Source: Oligoflexus sp.
GTDB lineage: Bacteria > Bdellovibrionota_B > Oligoflexia > Oligoflexales > Oligoflexaceae
Length of the DNA stretch: 64,000 nt
Direction of reading: 5' to 3'
Assembly: GCA_014378195.1 (NCBI GenBank)
Contig: JACMOC010000036.1
Coordinates: forward strand, 124,001 to 188,000
The notes beneath the pieces are model-generated. The model was not told the origin of the DNA. It ran no database searches and saw nothing but the letters and a program-made list of their open reading frames with translations. A program made the translations under genes and the position numbers. Positions 42,819-52,030 of this stretch are shown here, piece after piece. The number at the start of each line of letters is the position of its first letter. Within the stretch, counting starts at the first letter, position 1.

Positions 42819-43262
42819 ATGGGCGATCCAACTCTACCCGGTTTGATGACCGACGGCCAAGCAACACGTGTGCTTGTTGCCGAGGATAGTCCAATCAACA
42901 GAAAAATGCTCGCCTACCAGCTGAGCTCACTGAACCTTTCGTTCGACTGTGTGGAAGACGGACGACAGGCTCTTGCTGCTGCAAAAAAAAGCAGTTATGC
43001 ACTGATACTTATGGATTGCCATATGCCGGATATTGATGGATATGAAGCCGCACAAATCATTCGATTGGAGCCCGACCTCACCTTAAGGTGCATCCCTATT
43101 GTTGGCGTTAGTTCATTGAGTTTGAATAATGACCTTGCTCGCTGCCTGGATTCGGGTATGAACGACTGCCTCTCAAAGCCGGTGCGACTTGAGGATCTTT
43201 ATCTGTGCTTAATCAAATGGCTTCCCCTGGCGCTTATTAGAAAGCCTCAGCCTCAGCTTTAA
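42819..43262 (+). CDS. Stand-alone receiver domain protein
   Basis: A 147-residue response regulator from ATG 42819 (AAAGG 5 nt ahead); upstream ATGs lie inside the preceding gene. It has AEDSPINRK, phospho-acceptor Asp66 (LMDCHMPDIDG) and LSKPV with the conserved Lys. The style (xMDCxMPxxDGYEA, GMNDCLSKP) is that of the receivers attached to hybrid kinases and resembles the C-terminal receiver of the kinase at 44447. It may be a phosphorelay intermediate. No output domain is present. Confidence 0.85.
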   Translation: MGDPTLPGLMTDGQATRVLVAEDSPINRKMLAYQLSSLNLSFDCVEDGRQALAAAKKSSYALILMDCHMPDIDGYEAAQIIRLEPDLTLRCIPIVGVSSLSLNNDLARCLDSGMNDCLSKPVRLEDLYLCLIKWLPLALIRKPQPQL

Positions 43263-43490
43263 CGTTATGGACACTATCTCTCTGTTATCAGTGGAATAAA
43301 TACCTAAGATTTACAGGCCGACAAGAGAATTTTTCATGATTTGTGCTTTGTGTTTATTGCACGGGAATGAATAGAACGATAGTATTGACGACTAGTTACA
43401 TACCCTTGAATTTGGATGCATTGTGCGGCGCGGGAGATTTTGTCTAAATTCCCGCTGAACAGTTCATAAGCAGCTTTAGGAGTCTCCGGC

Positions 43491-44237
43491 ATGAAATCCC
43501 AAGTCTTGCAATTCGTTCTTGGTCTCACACTTGCACTCAGCAGTTTCCATGCTATCGCGGCGGAAGATCCCAAAAATCTTCTCGAGGAATCTGACCGTGC
43601 GCGCGGGGCAAGCAAAAAAGGCGTGAGCTGGACCGTAAAACTTGACTCTGTAGATAATGGCGACAAATCGTCAACGACTTACAAAGTACGGTCGCATGAT
43701 AACAACGCTCACGTTGAAGTCACAGAACCAGCGCGCAGTAAAGGCGAAGTTTTGCTTTTCAATGACCGCACGATCTGGTTTTTCAAACCAAGCTTGAAAA
43801 AACCCGTCGCAATTTCAGCTCGCCAGAAACTTTCCGGTCAGGCTGCAAACGGTGATATTGCAAGTACCAACTACGCTCGTGACTACACAGGCAAAATCGT
43901 CGGCGAAGAAAAAGTCGGGGGCGAAGATTGTTATGTTCTGGATCTAAAATCAGTCGGCGAAAACACGACTTACGACGCAATCAAATACTGGATCAGCAAA
44001 AAGAAGAAACTAGGCGTCAAAGCAGAGTTTTTGAGCCTCCAGGGCAAACCATTGAAAACTGCGGAGTTCAAATATGGCAATTCCATCACACTTGACGGCA
44101 AAAAATTCGATTTTATTACGGAAATGCACTTGATCGACGCCCAAAACAAGAAAAACACCTCGACCATGACTTATACCAATCCAAAAGTTGAAGTGGCCCC
44201 GGCGTCTCTGTTCAACGTGAACAATCTCCTGCGTTAA
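43491..44237 (+). CDS. LolA-like outer-membrane lipoprotein-sorting family protein
   Basis: A 248-residue periplasmic protein with a signal peptide ending AIAA. The rest is a LolA/RseB-like half-barrel of strands, matching in style the uncharacterised outer membrane lipoprotein-sorting proteins (VLLFNDRTIWFFKPSLKKPVAIS, then GEDCYVLDLKSV). LolA itself ferries lipoproteins; this group is separate and often linked to lipid export. Lys-rich and strongly periplasmic. It is probably monocistronic and is followed by 209 nt before the hybrid kinase. Confidence 0.78.
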   Translation: MKSQVLQFVLGLTLALSSFHAIAAEDPKNLLEESDRARGASKKGVSWTVKLDSVDNGDKSSTTYKVRSHDNNAHVEVTEPARSKGEVLLFNDRTIWFFKPSLKKPVAISARQKLSGQAANGDIASTNYARDYTGKIVGEEKVGGEDCYVLDLKSVGENTTYDAIKYWISKKKKLGVKAEFLSLQGKPLKTAEFKYGNSITLDGKKFDFITEMHLIDAQNKKNTSTMTYTNPKVEVAPASLFNVNNLLR

Positions 44238-44446
44238 TATATCCCCGAGGCTGACTCTCTTTGTCCTTCAAGGTAAGTCGGCCTTGCATCATCTCCCTAA
44301 AATATCTAAAACCCCGCTCCCCCACGATAATTTCTTCATCCTTGTCTGATTATCAATATCAGGCCCTTAATAATTCCATGAATGTTCCGACTGTCCTCCA
44401 TAAGGTCCTTCCTTAATGTTTAGTTTTTGAGCAGGACAATTGGCTC

Positions 44447-46789
44447 ATGGCATATAAGTTCGACAAACGAGTACTGGTGTACCTGACAACGATCCTTCTG
44501 ATTCTATTTGGAATTGGACTGTCGTCCTATCAAGGTAGCCACGCGTTAGTCGTTGCCTCCAATGAACGGAGCGAATCCCGACTTGTTTTGGAGCATATCG
44601 CATCGCTTATGACAGCTGTCATCAGTGCCGAGAGTGGGCAGCGCGGTTATTTGCTTACCGGAAATACTACCTATCTCAAACCCTACGAAGCCGCACGCAT
44701 TCCCATCGTTGAACATGTCGCAGCCCTTAAAGACCTATTTCGTTCGAACCCAAACGCTTTACTCCACATGGCCAAGCTCCAGTTCGTACTTACCAATAAA
44801 CTCGACGAGCTCGCCCATACCATCGAACTTAGAAAAAACGGTAAAAATGCCCTCGCCCTACAGATTGTGAATTCGGACGAGGGCCGGAAATATATGGACG
44901 AGATAAGGCACGAGCTGATACATGAAATTAGAGACGTCGAAGAAGCAAAGCTTAAGATGCGGGCCGACCGCATGGACCAGACGATCTCCGATCTTATTTT
45001 CAGAATAGCTTCGAGCAGTGTCCTTGCCATCCTCCTCCTTGCGTCTATCGCTTTCCTCCTCAATAGGGAACTGAGGGCGCGTCGAATCGTCGAAAGCGTT
45101 CTGCAAAAAGAGCAGCAACGTCTATCGGATATTATTACCACACAAATTCGCGTCGCGACGGCAGGCCTAAGCGTTGAACATGTGATGAATGTCATTATAG
45201 AACAGACGCTCCGCATAACAGGTGGATCCGGGGCGATTATTGAAATAGCGGACGAACGCCGTGAATTTATGGTTTACAAGGCGGCAGGCGGATCAGTTGC
45301 CGATAAGGTTGGGTTTCGGGTTCGTATGGAGGGCAGCCTCTCCGGAACCTGCTTTAAAACAGGCGAACTTCTTCGTTGCGATAATACTGAGGCCGATCCA
45401 CGCGTCGATCGCGACTCATGCCGTAAATTGAACATCGCGTCGATGATAGTCGTTCCCCTTCAATTCGAAAACAATTCGATCGGTGTCCTCAAAACGTTTT
45501 CCGATCACGTCGACGCCTTCAATTCGCGTGACCTTGAGACGATGCATCTTATCGCCGGTCTTTTGTCCTCATCAATGGCCTATGCGCATCAGTTTGAAGC
45601 CACACAAAGCGCGGAAAGAACGGCAGTTGAAGCATCCAAACTCAAATCTGAATTTCTGGCGAACATGAGCCATGAGATAAGAACACCTATCAACGGTATC
45701 ATGGGCATGGCCAACCTCTTGGAAGACACTTGTCTCAATAACATTCAAAAAGACTATACCGATAGCATTCAGCGTTCAGCCGACGCCCTGCTTTCCGTTA
45801 TCAATGATATCCTCGATTTTTCTAAGATCGAAGTGGGTAAACTCGAGCTGGAAGCCATGGATTTTGACTTTGATCAAATGATATCTGACATCGGGAAGAT
45901 GATTTCTCTGTCTGCCCGTAGCAAAGGACTGCAGTTTATTCTTCAAAGTCCTGGCAATTGGCACAATCTTTTTAAAAGTGATCAAGGCCGCATTCGCCAG
46001 ATCTTGTTAAATCTGTTGAGCAATGCTGTAAAATTTACACATAAAGGCTCGGTATACCTGCGAATCCTTGTGAAGAATGATGATCCTGAGCGCACTTACT
46101 TTCGATTTGAAGTCGAAGATTCCGGTATCGGCATCCCAAAGGATGCGGAAACAAGACTGTTTCAGGCATTCTCACAGGCGGATGCCTCGACCACACGCCG
46201 CTTTGGAGGAACAGGCCTTGGGTTGACGATCAGTCGCCAACTCGCCGTTCTTTTAGGTGGGACAATTGGCTATCAAAGTTCCGAAAACAAAGGCTCCACG
46301 TTTTGGGTGGAGCTTACCCTTGAAAAAGGCTCGACTTACCAATGTAGAAATCGTGATACTCTCGTCGGTATTTCGAAAACGGCTCACCCCTCGACTCGGA
46401 TTCTCGTCGCTGAGGATCACATTGTGAATCAAAAGGTGATCATGGGCTACCTGGCGAAAATGGGCTTTGAAGCTGTTGTCGTTAACAATGGACGAGAAGC
46501 GCTTGAAGCGCTGGTAGGTTCCGATTACGATTTGGTACTTATGGATTGTCAGATGCCCGAGCTCGACGGTTACGAGGCGACAGCCCTTATTCGTCAAAGC
46601 GCTCATTCGTTTGGGGATATTCCTATTATTGCCATGACAGCCAATGCTATCAAAGGCGACCGCGAACGCTGCCTAGCCGTAGGGATGAATGATTATGTCT
46701 CTAAGCCTGTGAAAGTCAAAGATCTCGCAGCCACGATCGAACGCTGGCTGACTCTGAGAGCGAATATGAAAAAGGGTTCTGCTTTTTAA
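44447..46789 (+). CDS. CHASE3-GAF hybrid sensor histidine kinase
   Basis: A 780-residue membrane kinase. TM1 (about 10-28) is followed by a periplasmic CHASE3 domain (about 35-180, ESGQRGYLLTGN) and TM2 (about 188-206). A GAF domain (about 235-380) comes next. The HisKA domain has phosphorylated His409 (NMSHEIRTP). The HATPase domain has N527 (SNAVKF), DSGIGIP and GGTGLGL. A C-terminal receiver has Asp700 (LMDCQMPELDG). It autophosphorylates on sensing an unknown stimulus and passes phosphate to its own receiver. No Hpt domain is in the protein or nearby. The response regulator gene at 46814 follows 24 nt later and is probably co-transcribed. Confidence 0.92.
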   Translation: MAYKFDKRVLVYLTTILLILFGIGLSSYQGSHALVVASNERSESRLVLEHIASLMTAVISAESGQRGYLLTGNTTYLKPYEAARIPIVEHVAALKDLFRSNPNALLHMAKLQFVLTNKLDELAHTIELRKNGKNALALQIVNSDEGRKYMDEIRHELIHEIRDVEEAKLKMRADRMDQTISDLIFRIASSSVLAILLLASIAFLLNRELRARRIVESVLQKEQQRLSDIITTQIRVATAGLSVEHVMNVIIEQTLRITGGSGAIIEIADERREFMVYKAAGGSVADKVGFRVRMEGSLSGTCFKTGELLRCDNTEADPRVDRDSCRKLNIASMIVVPLQFENNSIGVLKTFSDHVDAFNSRDLETMHLIAGLLSSSMAYAHQFEATQSAERTAVEASKLKSEFLANMSHEIRTPINGIMGMANLLEDTCLNNIQKDYTDSIQRSADALLSVINDILDFSKIEVGKLELEAMDFDFDQMISDIGKMISLSARSKGLQFILQSPGNWHNLFKSDQGRIRQILLNLLSNAVKFTHKGSVYLRILVKNDDPERTYFRFEVEDSGIGIPKDAETRLFQAFSQADASTTRRFGGTGLGLTISRQLAVLLGGTIGYQSSENKGSTFWVELTLEKGSTYQCRNRDTLVGISKTAHPSTRILVAEDHIVNQKVIMGYLAKMGFEAVVVNNGREALEALVGSDYDLVLMDCQMPELDGYEATALIRQSAHSFGDIPIIAMTANAIKGDRERCLAVGMNDYVSKPVKVKDLAATIERWLTLRANMKKGSAF

Positions 46790-46813
46790 AGACATTCGTT
46801 TAGGAAAGACCAT

Positions 46814-47482
46814 ATGCCGCGCGTAGTACTGGTTGCTGAAGACGAACTACTGAGTCAACGCCTTGTAACAGCGGTTATAGAATACTGCGGGTTGACTGCT
46901 GTCATCGTGAGCAACGGACAGGAATGCCTCGACCAGCTCAATAAGGGTCTCGAGCCCGAGCTTATACTGCTCGACCTTGATATGCCTGTGATGAACGGGA
47001 TTGAGGTTCTTGAAGCATTGAAAGCATTCCCTCCCGAAAGCCGTTGCCCTATTGTCGTCTTCACAGCCAATAATCAGAGCAATACTGTGATTGAAGCTGT
47101 CAAACTTGGTGCCGATGATTTTGTCGTGAAACCCTTTAAATCGGGCGAACTCGCACAGCGCATAAAAGATCTGACTTTTGAGATAGGCGAAATGAAGCTG
47201 AAGAGCCTCCTCCATGGACTGCAGGCACCGGACCTTAGCCTGCAGGAAGAGCGATCGCTTATAAAAAGGGTTAGCCAGGGGTACGAACTCTATCCGATGG
47301 TTGGAGACGAAAAGCGGATGTGTCTGAGCCTCCCGCAGGGGCAGTTGCCGCAGATTCTTGCGCGATTGAGCTTAAATGAGCTTTCTCAGGTGGTTTGCAT
47401 CTACAGAAAATGCGCCTTTGGATGGCGCAAAGTCTGGCCAAGGTCAACTAAACTCGCAAAAAAATCGTCAAACGCCAGCTGA
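46814..47482 (+). CDS. Response regulator with unrecognised C-terminal domain
   Basis: A 222-residue protein. Receiver domain (1-122): Asp10/Glu11 (AEDE), phospho-acceptor Asp54 (LLDLDMPVMNG), Thr84 (FTAN) and Lys106 (VVKPF). The last 95 residues are helical (QEERSLIKRVSQGYELYPMV), then basic with RKCAFGWRKVWPRSTK, and match no output domain I know. It may be a small effector of the neighbouring hybrid kinase. The start has AGGAAAG about 8 nt upstream. The stop is 6 nt from the convergent paraoxonase-like gene. Confidence 0.82.
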   Translation: MPRVVLVAEDELLSQRLVTAVIEYCGLTAVIVSNGQECLDQLNKGLEPELILLDLDMPVMNGIEVLEALKAFPPESRCPIVVFTANNQSNTVIEAVKLGADDFVVKPFKSGELAQRIKDLTFEIGEMKLKSLLHGLQAPDLSLQEERSLIKRVSQGYELYPMVGDEKRMCLSLPQGQLPQILARLSLNELSQVVCIYRKCAFGWRKVWPRSTKLAKKSSNAS

Positions 47483-47488
47483 ACCCGC

Positions 47489-48535
47489 CTAGGGTTTGGT
47501 CCCGCAATTGAGAATACCCTCGTCATAAACAGAACCCATAATCAGGCGCTGTCCAAGTGGTGTGCCGCCTGTTATGGCATTGAGCGGCCCTTCTCGCGAG
47601 CTGTAGAGCTCGATGATGCGGGGTTTGTCGGGCAGTCCCTCGAGGCTGATGAGCTGCGAAGGCGACTGAATAGCGCGAGCATCGTGAGAGTGCCCAAAGA
47701 GATGAAGGAGCTGAGGATGCGCTCCAATGAGGAGGCTTTCACCGGCCCATTTTAGGTTGTCCGGCGCGGTATGGAGGACAATCTGATCTCGCCAATGAAG
47801 GTCGCCTGAGACTGAATCAAGATCAAAAACGATAAGGCTTGAGCTCAGCATGGAAGCGAGATAAAGAATTTTTCTATCGCGAGATAAGGCGAGTCCGTTG
47901 GGATAGCTGATTTTATCGCGCGCAACACTCACGTTTTTTCCGTCGTAGAACCAAAGCTTCCCCAAAGGCAGGCGCAGAAGTTTTTCGACGTCACGGGCAA
48001 GGGAGAAGGGCATCCCAAGTTCCTGTGTAACGTAAAAGCGATTTGCGTCAAGGCCAACGATTCCATTTAACGCTGTGACGCCATCGAAGCTCACCTCTTT
48101 ATCAAGCTGCAAGCTATCGGTCGCTTTTATCCAATTAAATATTTGGACTGCGTCGGTCGTCTTTTGATGCACAACGACGAACACTCGTGTGCCCGTTTCA
48201 GTCTCCACTGCGGAAATGCCTTCAGGGTCCCCGTTCGTTTCAAAGATCAAGCGCGGATTAGAAACACCATCGTAGATATAAATTCCCGATTTTTGCCCGG
48301 GATGAAGCTGCTGACGATCCGTCGCCGAGACCAGGACACGCGTTCCTTTGTCTACCGACGCCATATCCTCGGCACCGGTAACGCCGGTAACAAGGTGACA
48401 ATCGGGTAGGGGATGATCCCAAATCGTATCAAGTTCTCCGGCATCACCAAGCGTTTTGAGACTGATACCACTGACGACCAAGACGAAAAAGAGTAAGAGG
48501 CTAACCTTACGGCTAGGCTGTTTCGCATTATTCAC
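47489..48535 (-). CDS. Paraoxonase/arylesterase-like six-bladed propeller
   Basis: A 348-residue protein from GTG 48535 with an N-terminal signal peptide or anchor (LLLFFVLVVSGI). The text follows the paraoxonase pattern: GAEDMASV, DPEGISAV, ALNGIVGL, YPNGLALS, DNLKWAG, LLIGAHP and a terminal LIMGSVYDEGILNCG. The calcium-binding Glu/Asn/Asp positions of the propeller are plausibly conserved (ED, LNG, PNG, DN). Paraoxonases hydrolyse lactones and aryl esters; a lactonase role, for instance on acyl-homoserine lactones, is possible but not shown. It is likely periplasmic. Confidence 0.82.
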   Translation of the reverse strand: MNNAKQPSRKVSLLLFFVLVVSGISLKTLGDAGELDTIWDHPLPDCHLVTGVTGAEDMASVDKGTRVLVSATDRQQLHPGQKSGIYIYDGVSNPRLIFETNGDPEGISAVETETGTRVFVVVHQKTTDAVQIFNWIKATDSLQLDKEVSFDGVTALNGIVGLDANRFYVTQELGMPFSLARDVEKLLRLPLGKLWFYDGKNVSVARDKISYPNGLALSRDRKILYLASMLSSSLIVFDLDSVSGDLHWRDQIVLHTAPDNLKWAGESLLIGAHPQLLHLFGHSHDARAIQSPSQLISLEGLPDKPRIIELYSSREGPLNAITGGTPLGQRLIMGSVYDEGILNCGTKP

Positions 48536-48782
48536 AGTTCAAACGACCTTTCCTGACACATAAGAGATGGATAGTTTTACCACTTTCCTGATTCTCGTAA
48601 CAGACTCTATCTAGGCGACTGAAAAACGAAGTGGCCAATTCTAAATTCGGTCATTAAGTCAGTTTCACTTGATTCTCATTGCATGGCGGTACGCCCATCG
48701 CAAAATACTATCCTATCTCATTGAAACATTTAGTGAATAATTAATTTCCTTTGTTGTTTTGCCTTTGCTCCGAGGAGTGTTT

Positions 48783-49451
48783 ATGCTGGTTGACTGTGAA
48801 GATGAAATTGGTCAGTCAGTCAAAAGGCGGAGGAATCGTATGAAGTCAGGCCCCAAAAACTCCCGCGGCTTGGAAGATAAGGATCAAAGGATCTTGGAAG
48901 CAGCTAAAACATTGTTTGGCCGCTACGGGATGAAAAAAACCTCGATCGAAGAAATTGCACAGGCGGCAGGTCTCGGGAAGGGAACTGTGTACCTTTATTT
49001 CAAAAGCAAAGACGAAATTTTTTCGGTGCTCGCCTCTCAGTTTGCGACTGAGTTTGAAACGGCACTCGATCATGCTCTTAAGGATCCTCGAACCCCTACC
49101 GATCGGTTGCGCGCGTTTATCGAAACACGGATTGGATTTTTTGATCGCTGTTTCAGGGAGTATGGAGCGACCGCTGAAAGCATACTGGAGGCCGAATCGA
49201 GTTCGGTCGTCGACGGACTTCGTAAACAATACGGCGGAAGACACGTTAGCATTATCGCCGATCTTCTTGAGGAAGGGAAACGAAGCGGGGAATTTAGCTT
49301 TGAAAATTCCCGGTTAACTTCCCTGGCAATCTACCACGTTTTAGAGTCTCTCGCACGGCCTTGGAATATAGAGATCGTCCAACTGTCGGGTGAGGACAAA
49401 GTTAAAGCCTGCACCCAACTGCTTTTGGATGGACTGTTGAAGAGGAATTGA
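48783..49451 (+). CDS. TetR-family regulator of the RND efflux operon
   Basis: A 222-residue repressor from ATG 48783 (GAGGAG 5 nt ahead). N-terminal HTH (about 36-75): RILEAAKTLFGRYGMKKTS, then IAQAAGLGKGTVYLYFKSKDE. The helical ligand-binding C-terminus has no strong hallmark. It lies 60 nt upstream of the TolC gene in the same direction and so probably autoregulates and represses the efflux operon, being released by a pump substrate. A palindromic operator was not identified with confidence. Confidence 0.88.
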   Translation: MLVDCEDEIGQSVKRRRNRMKSGPKNSRGLEDKDQRILEAAKTLFGRYGMKKTSIEEIAQAAGLGKGTVYLYFKSKDEIFSVLASQFATEFETALDHALKDPRTPTDRLRAFIETRIGFFDRCFREYGATAESILEAESSSVVDGLRKQYGGRHVSIIADLLEEGKRSGEFSFENSRLTSLAIYHVLESLARPWNIEIVQLSGEDKVKACTQLLLDGLLKRN

Positions 49452-49511
49452 ACCTCAGAACCGAATCGTATCGACTCAAGATCGACCTGGACCTTTAGAA
49501 AGGATGGGATC

Positions 49512-50963
49512 ATGCGTTTTTTCCCGAGTTTGCTTTCATTTACCCTGTTGAGCTCGCTCTTGGCTGTGGCTGTACCTCTGCCCTTGTGCGCGCAAACAGA
49601 GCAGTCTCAGCCTCAGTCGACAGCATCGGAAAGCAAAGATAATACACCGGTTACGGCGCATTCGGCCGAAGCAATTGACAGCACAAAGCTATCGCCGCCT
49701 CCGCAATCTGTTGTCGCCGGTGCTCATGAGTTGACGCTTAATGAAGCTATCGAACGCGCTATGGCCCGTTCTTATTCGGTCGCTCAGGCTGAAGCCACAC
49801 GTGACGCCCAGAAAGAAGCGAGTCGCGGCGCAATCTCACGTCTCGGACCATCAGCGACTGTCAGTTATAATGAGCTTCGTTTTGGCAAACAGCAGGTCGC
49901 TAATTTTGGAGGCCAAAATCTCATTTTACGTGGCGATGCCACAAAAAACGGATCCCTGATCGTCACGCAACCTATTACGGGACTCTATGGCTACATCGAG
50001 AATGCCCGTCTTAATACGCTTCAAGAAAACATAACCGAAGAACAATTGCGCCAGGCAAAGGCCGATGCCGGGTTCGCAGGCGCGCAGGCGTTTCTAAATG
50101 CCTATGCCACGGAAGAGCAGGTCAGTATCGAGGAGGCTTCGGTTGCGGCTGCAAAAAGCGCGTTTAACGATGCTAACGTCATGAACCGGGTCGGTCGTAT
50201 CAATCAAGCAGACTTCTTGAAGTTTCAACTCTCTTTAACCCAGGCTGAAACACGACTTTCTCAAGCGCGTGCCACGCGGACCGTTGCCATCGTTAATCTC
50301 CGCCGTGTGACTCAAATGCCGGATCAGGAAACATTTTATCTGAAAAAAGAACTGCCTGAGCCTAAAAACACAGAGGTTGCCACCGAACAGTCGATCGCAG
50401 CCGCTATGAAAGACCGTCCCGATATTAAAACTGCTGAGATGAATGCCGAGGCTGTCGGGTTTAGCAAAAAACTCGCCTATACGGAATTCATCCCATCCGT
50501 CGATGTTTTTGGCCAGCTCGACCGCAACTTTGGCGAGATCACAGCCCTTGGGAATCAGGAAAGAAACGTCCAGTATTGGGGGGTCAGAGCGCAGTGGACG
50601 TTTTGGAATAACGGATCCTCTATTTTTAAAGTGCGGGAGGCTTTTGCAAAGACACGTGGGGCTGAGGCTGCCTATGCCTCTGCCAAAGACGGCGTGCGTG
50701 TCGAAGTCATCCAAGCTGTTGAAAACCTGAAGGCCGCTCGCGAGACCCTGCATCAGGCCGAAGCGGGAATAAAACAAGCGGCCGAAGCGTATCGCATTGA
50801 CCAGATTCGCTACAAAAATGGTGGGATTACAGCGTCCGACCGGATTCTTTCAGAATCCACCCAGTCGAGCGTTCAAGGACAATGGGTCGCGGCGCGGACG
50901 AATCTTCTGGGCTGGTATTTTCAGCTGCAGAAGGCCATGGGACAAGAAAAACCTACACTATAA
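49512..50963 (+). CDS. TolC-family outer membrane efflux protein
   Basis: A 483-residue outer-membrane channel protein with a signal peptide (PLPLCAQ). A Gln/Ser/Thr-rich segment (about 28-75) precedes two repeats of the OEP fold with long helices (LTLNEAIERAMARSYSVAQAEA; later AAMKDRPDIKTAEMNAEA). The usual length is about 450-490. The trimer forms the exit duct of the RND complex with the adaptor and pump encoded next. AAAGGATG precedes the ATG. The gap to the adaptor gene is 24 nt. Confidence 0.9.
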   Translation: MRFFPSLLSFTLLSSLLAVAVPLPLCAQTEQSQPQSTASESKDNTPVTAHSAEAIDSTKLSPPPQSVVAGAHELTLNEAIERAMARSYSVAQAEATRDAQKEASRGAISRLGPSATVSYNELRFGKQQVANFGGQNLILRGDATKNGSLIVTQPITGLYGYIENARLNTLQENITEEQLRQAKADAGFAGAQAFLNAYATEEQVSIEEASVAAAKSAFNDANVMNRVGRINQADFLKFQLSLTQAETRLSQARATRTVAIVNLRRVTQMPDQETFYLKKELPEPKNTEVATEQSIAAAMKDRPDIKTAEMNAEAVGFSKKLAYTEFIPSVDVFGQLDRNFGEITALGNQERNVQYWGVRAQWTFWNNGSSIFKVREAFAKTRGAEAAYASAKDGVRVEVIQAVENLKAARETLHQAEAGIKQAAEAYRIDQIRYKNGGITASDRILSESTQSSVQGQWVAARTNLLGWYFQLQKAMGQEKPTL

Positions 50964-50987
50964 GATAGACACGACAGGAGTTATGGT

Positions 50988-52004
50988 ATGAAAGTTTCTC
51001 GTCTTCCGTTTTTCGCGTCTTTGATTTCCCTTAGCCTAATGGCGAACGCGTGCGAAAAGCACGCGGAAAAAGAAAAAGTCAGTCTTCCCGATGCAGCAGT
51101 GCTCGACGGTAAACCAACGGCCGCCGAAGTCAAAGGGCCTGACGAATCAGCCAAGACTGCCGAGGCCGCAGGCGCCTCGACACAAACAGAACATTCAGAT
51201 ATAAAAATCGCCAATGGCGGTGCCGCACCTACGGAAAAAGCAGGGGCAGCCGCCGCTGCACCCGAAGCGAACGTACCGGGCGCGTCGGCCGCCAAAGCTG
51301 AAGCGGTCCAGCTTTCTTTCCCGGGTGAAGTCGCTTCCCAGCGTCGGTCCACTCTTTCCTTCCGCGTCGGTGGATTCATCGACAGTATTAAACTCAAAGC
51401 GGGTAACTCCTGTAAAAAAGGGGCTGTTCTTGCCACCATCGACTCGCGCGATTATAAGATTGCAGTCGACATAGCGAAGTCAAATCTGGAACTCGCACAG
51501 GTCGCGGAACGCAATGCTGACGCCGAATACAAACGCGAGGGCGAGCTCAAAGCCCAAAATGCCTCAAGCGAGTCAGTCTACGATCGTCTGAAAGCAACGT
51601 ATGAAAATGCCAAAGCCAACGTCCAGCTGGCCAATCTCCGTCTTACGCAGGCTCAGCAGGCCCTGGGCGACACACGTCTGATCGCACCTTATGATTGCGT
51701 CATCAGCAAACAGCTCACCAATGTCGGCCAGTCGGTAAAGACTGGTGATGGCGCTTATGAAGTCTATGACGTCACTGATATCGAAGTGAGCTTCAATGTA
51801 CCGGAGCGTCTCGCCGGTCGTCTCAAATTGGGGCAAAAAGTCCATGTTCGTATCCCGGCCACGGGCTATGAAGGCGATCTCGATCTGGTCCGTGTGGTCG
51901 GCGTTGTTGACGAGAAAACCCGCACTTTTCAAGTCGTCGCTAAGGCACCGCAGGGCGACGCGCGTGTAGTACCCGGACTTTATGCAGAAGGCATCGTTCG
52001 CTAA
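50988..52004 (+). CDS. RND efflux periplasmic adaptor (membrane fusion protein)
   Basis: A 338-residue adaptor. It has a signal peptide with Cys22 in a weak lipobox (MANAC). A long Ala/Glu/Gly-rich linker follows (about 35-100). Then the HlyD/AcrA fold has a lipoyl-like half (VGGFIDSIKLKAGNSCKKGAVL), a helical hairpin (IAKSNLELAQVAERNADAEY) and beta-barrel (LIAPYDCVISKQLTNVGQSV) sections. The linker is much longer than in typical adaptors. The AGGAG site is 7 nt from the ATG. The pump gene follows 26 nt downstream. Confidence 0.9.
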   Translation: MKVSRLPFFASLISLSLMANACEKHAEKEKVSLPDAAVLDGKPTAAEVKGPDESAKTAEAAGASTQTEHSDIKIANGGAAPTEKAGAAAAAPEANVPGASAAKAEAVQLSFPGEVASQRRSTLSFRVGGFIDSIKLKAGNSCKKGAVLATIDSRDYKIAVDIAKSNLELAQVAERNADAEYKREGELKAQNASSESVYDRLKATYENAKANVQLANLRLTQAQQALGDTRLIAPYDCVISKQLTNVGQSVKTGDGAYEVYDVTDIEVSFNVPERLAGRLKLGQKVHVRIPATGYEGDLDLVRVVGVVDEKTRTFQVVAKAPQGDARVVPGLYAEGIVR

Positions 52005-52030
52005 AAACGGTTTCTTAGGGAGCTTTTTAT

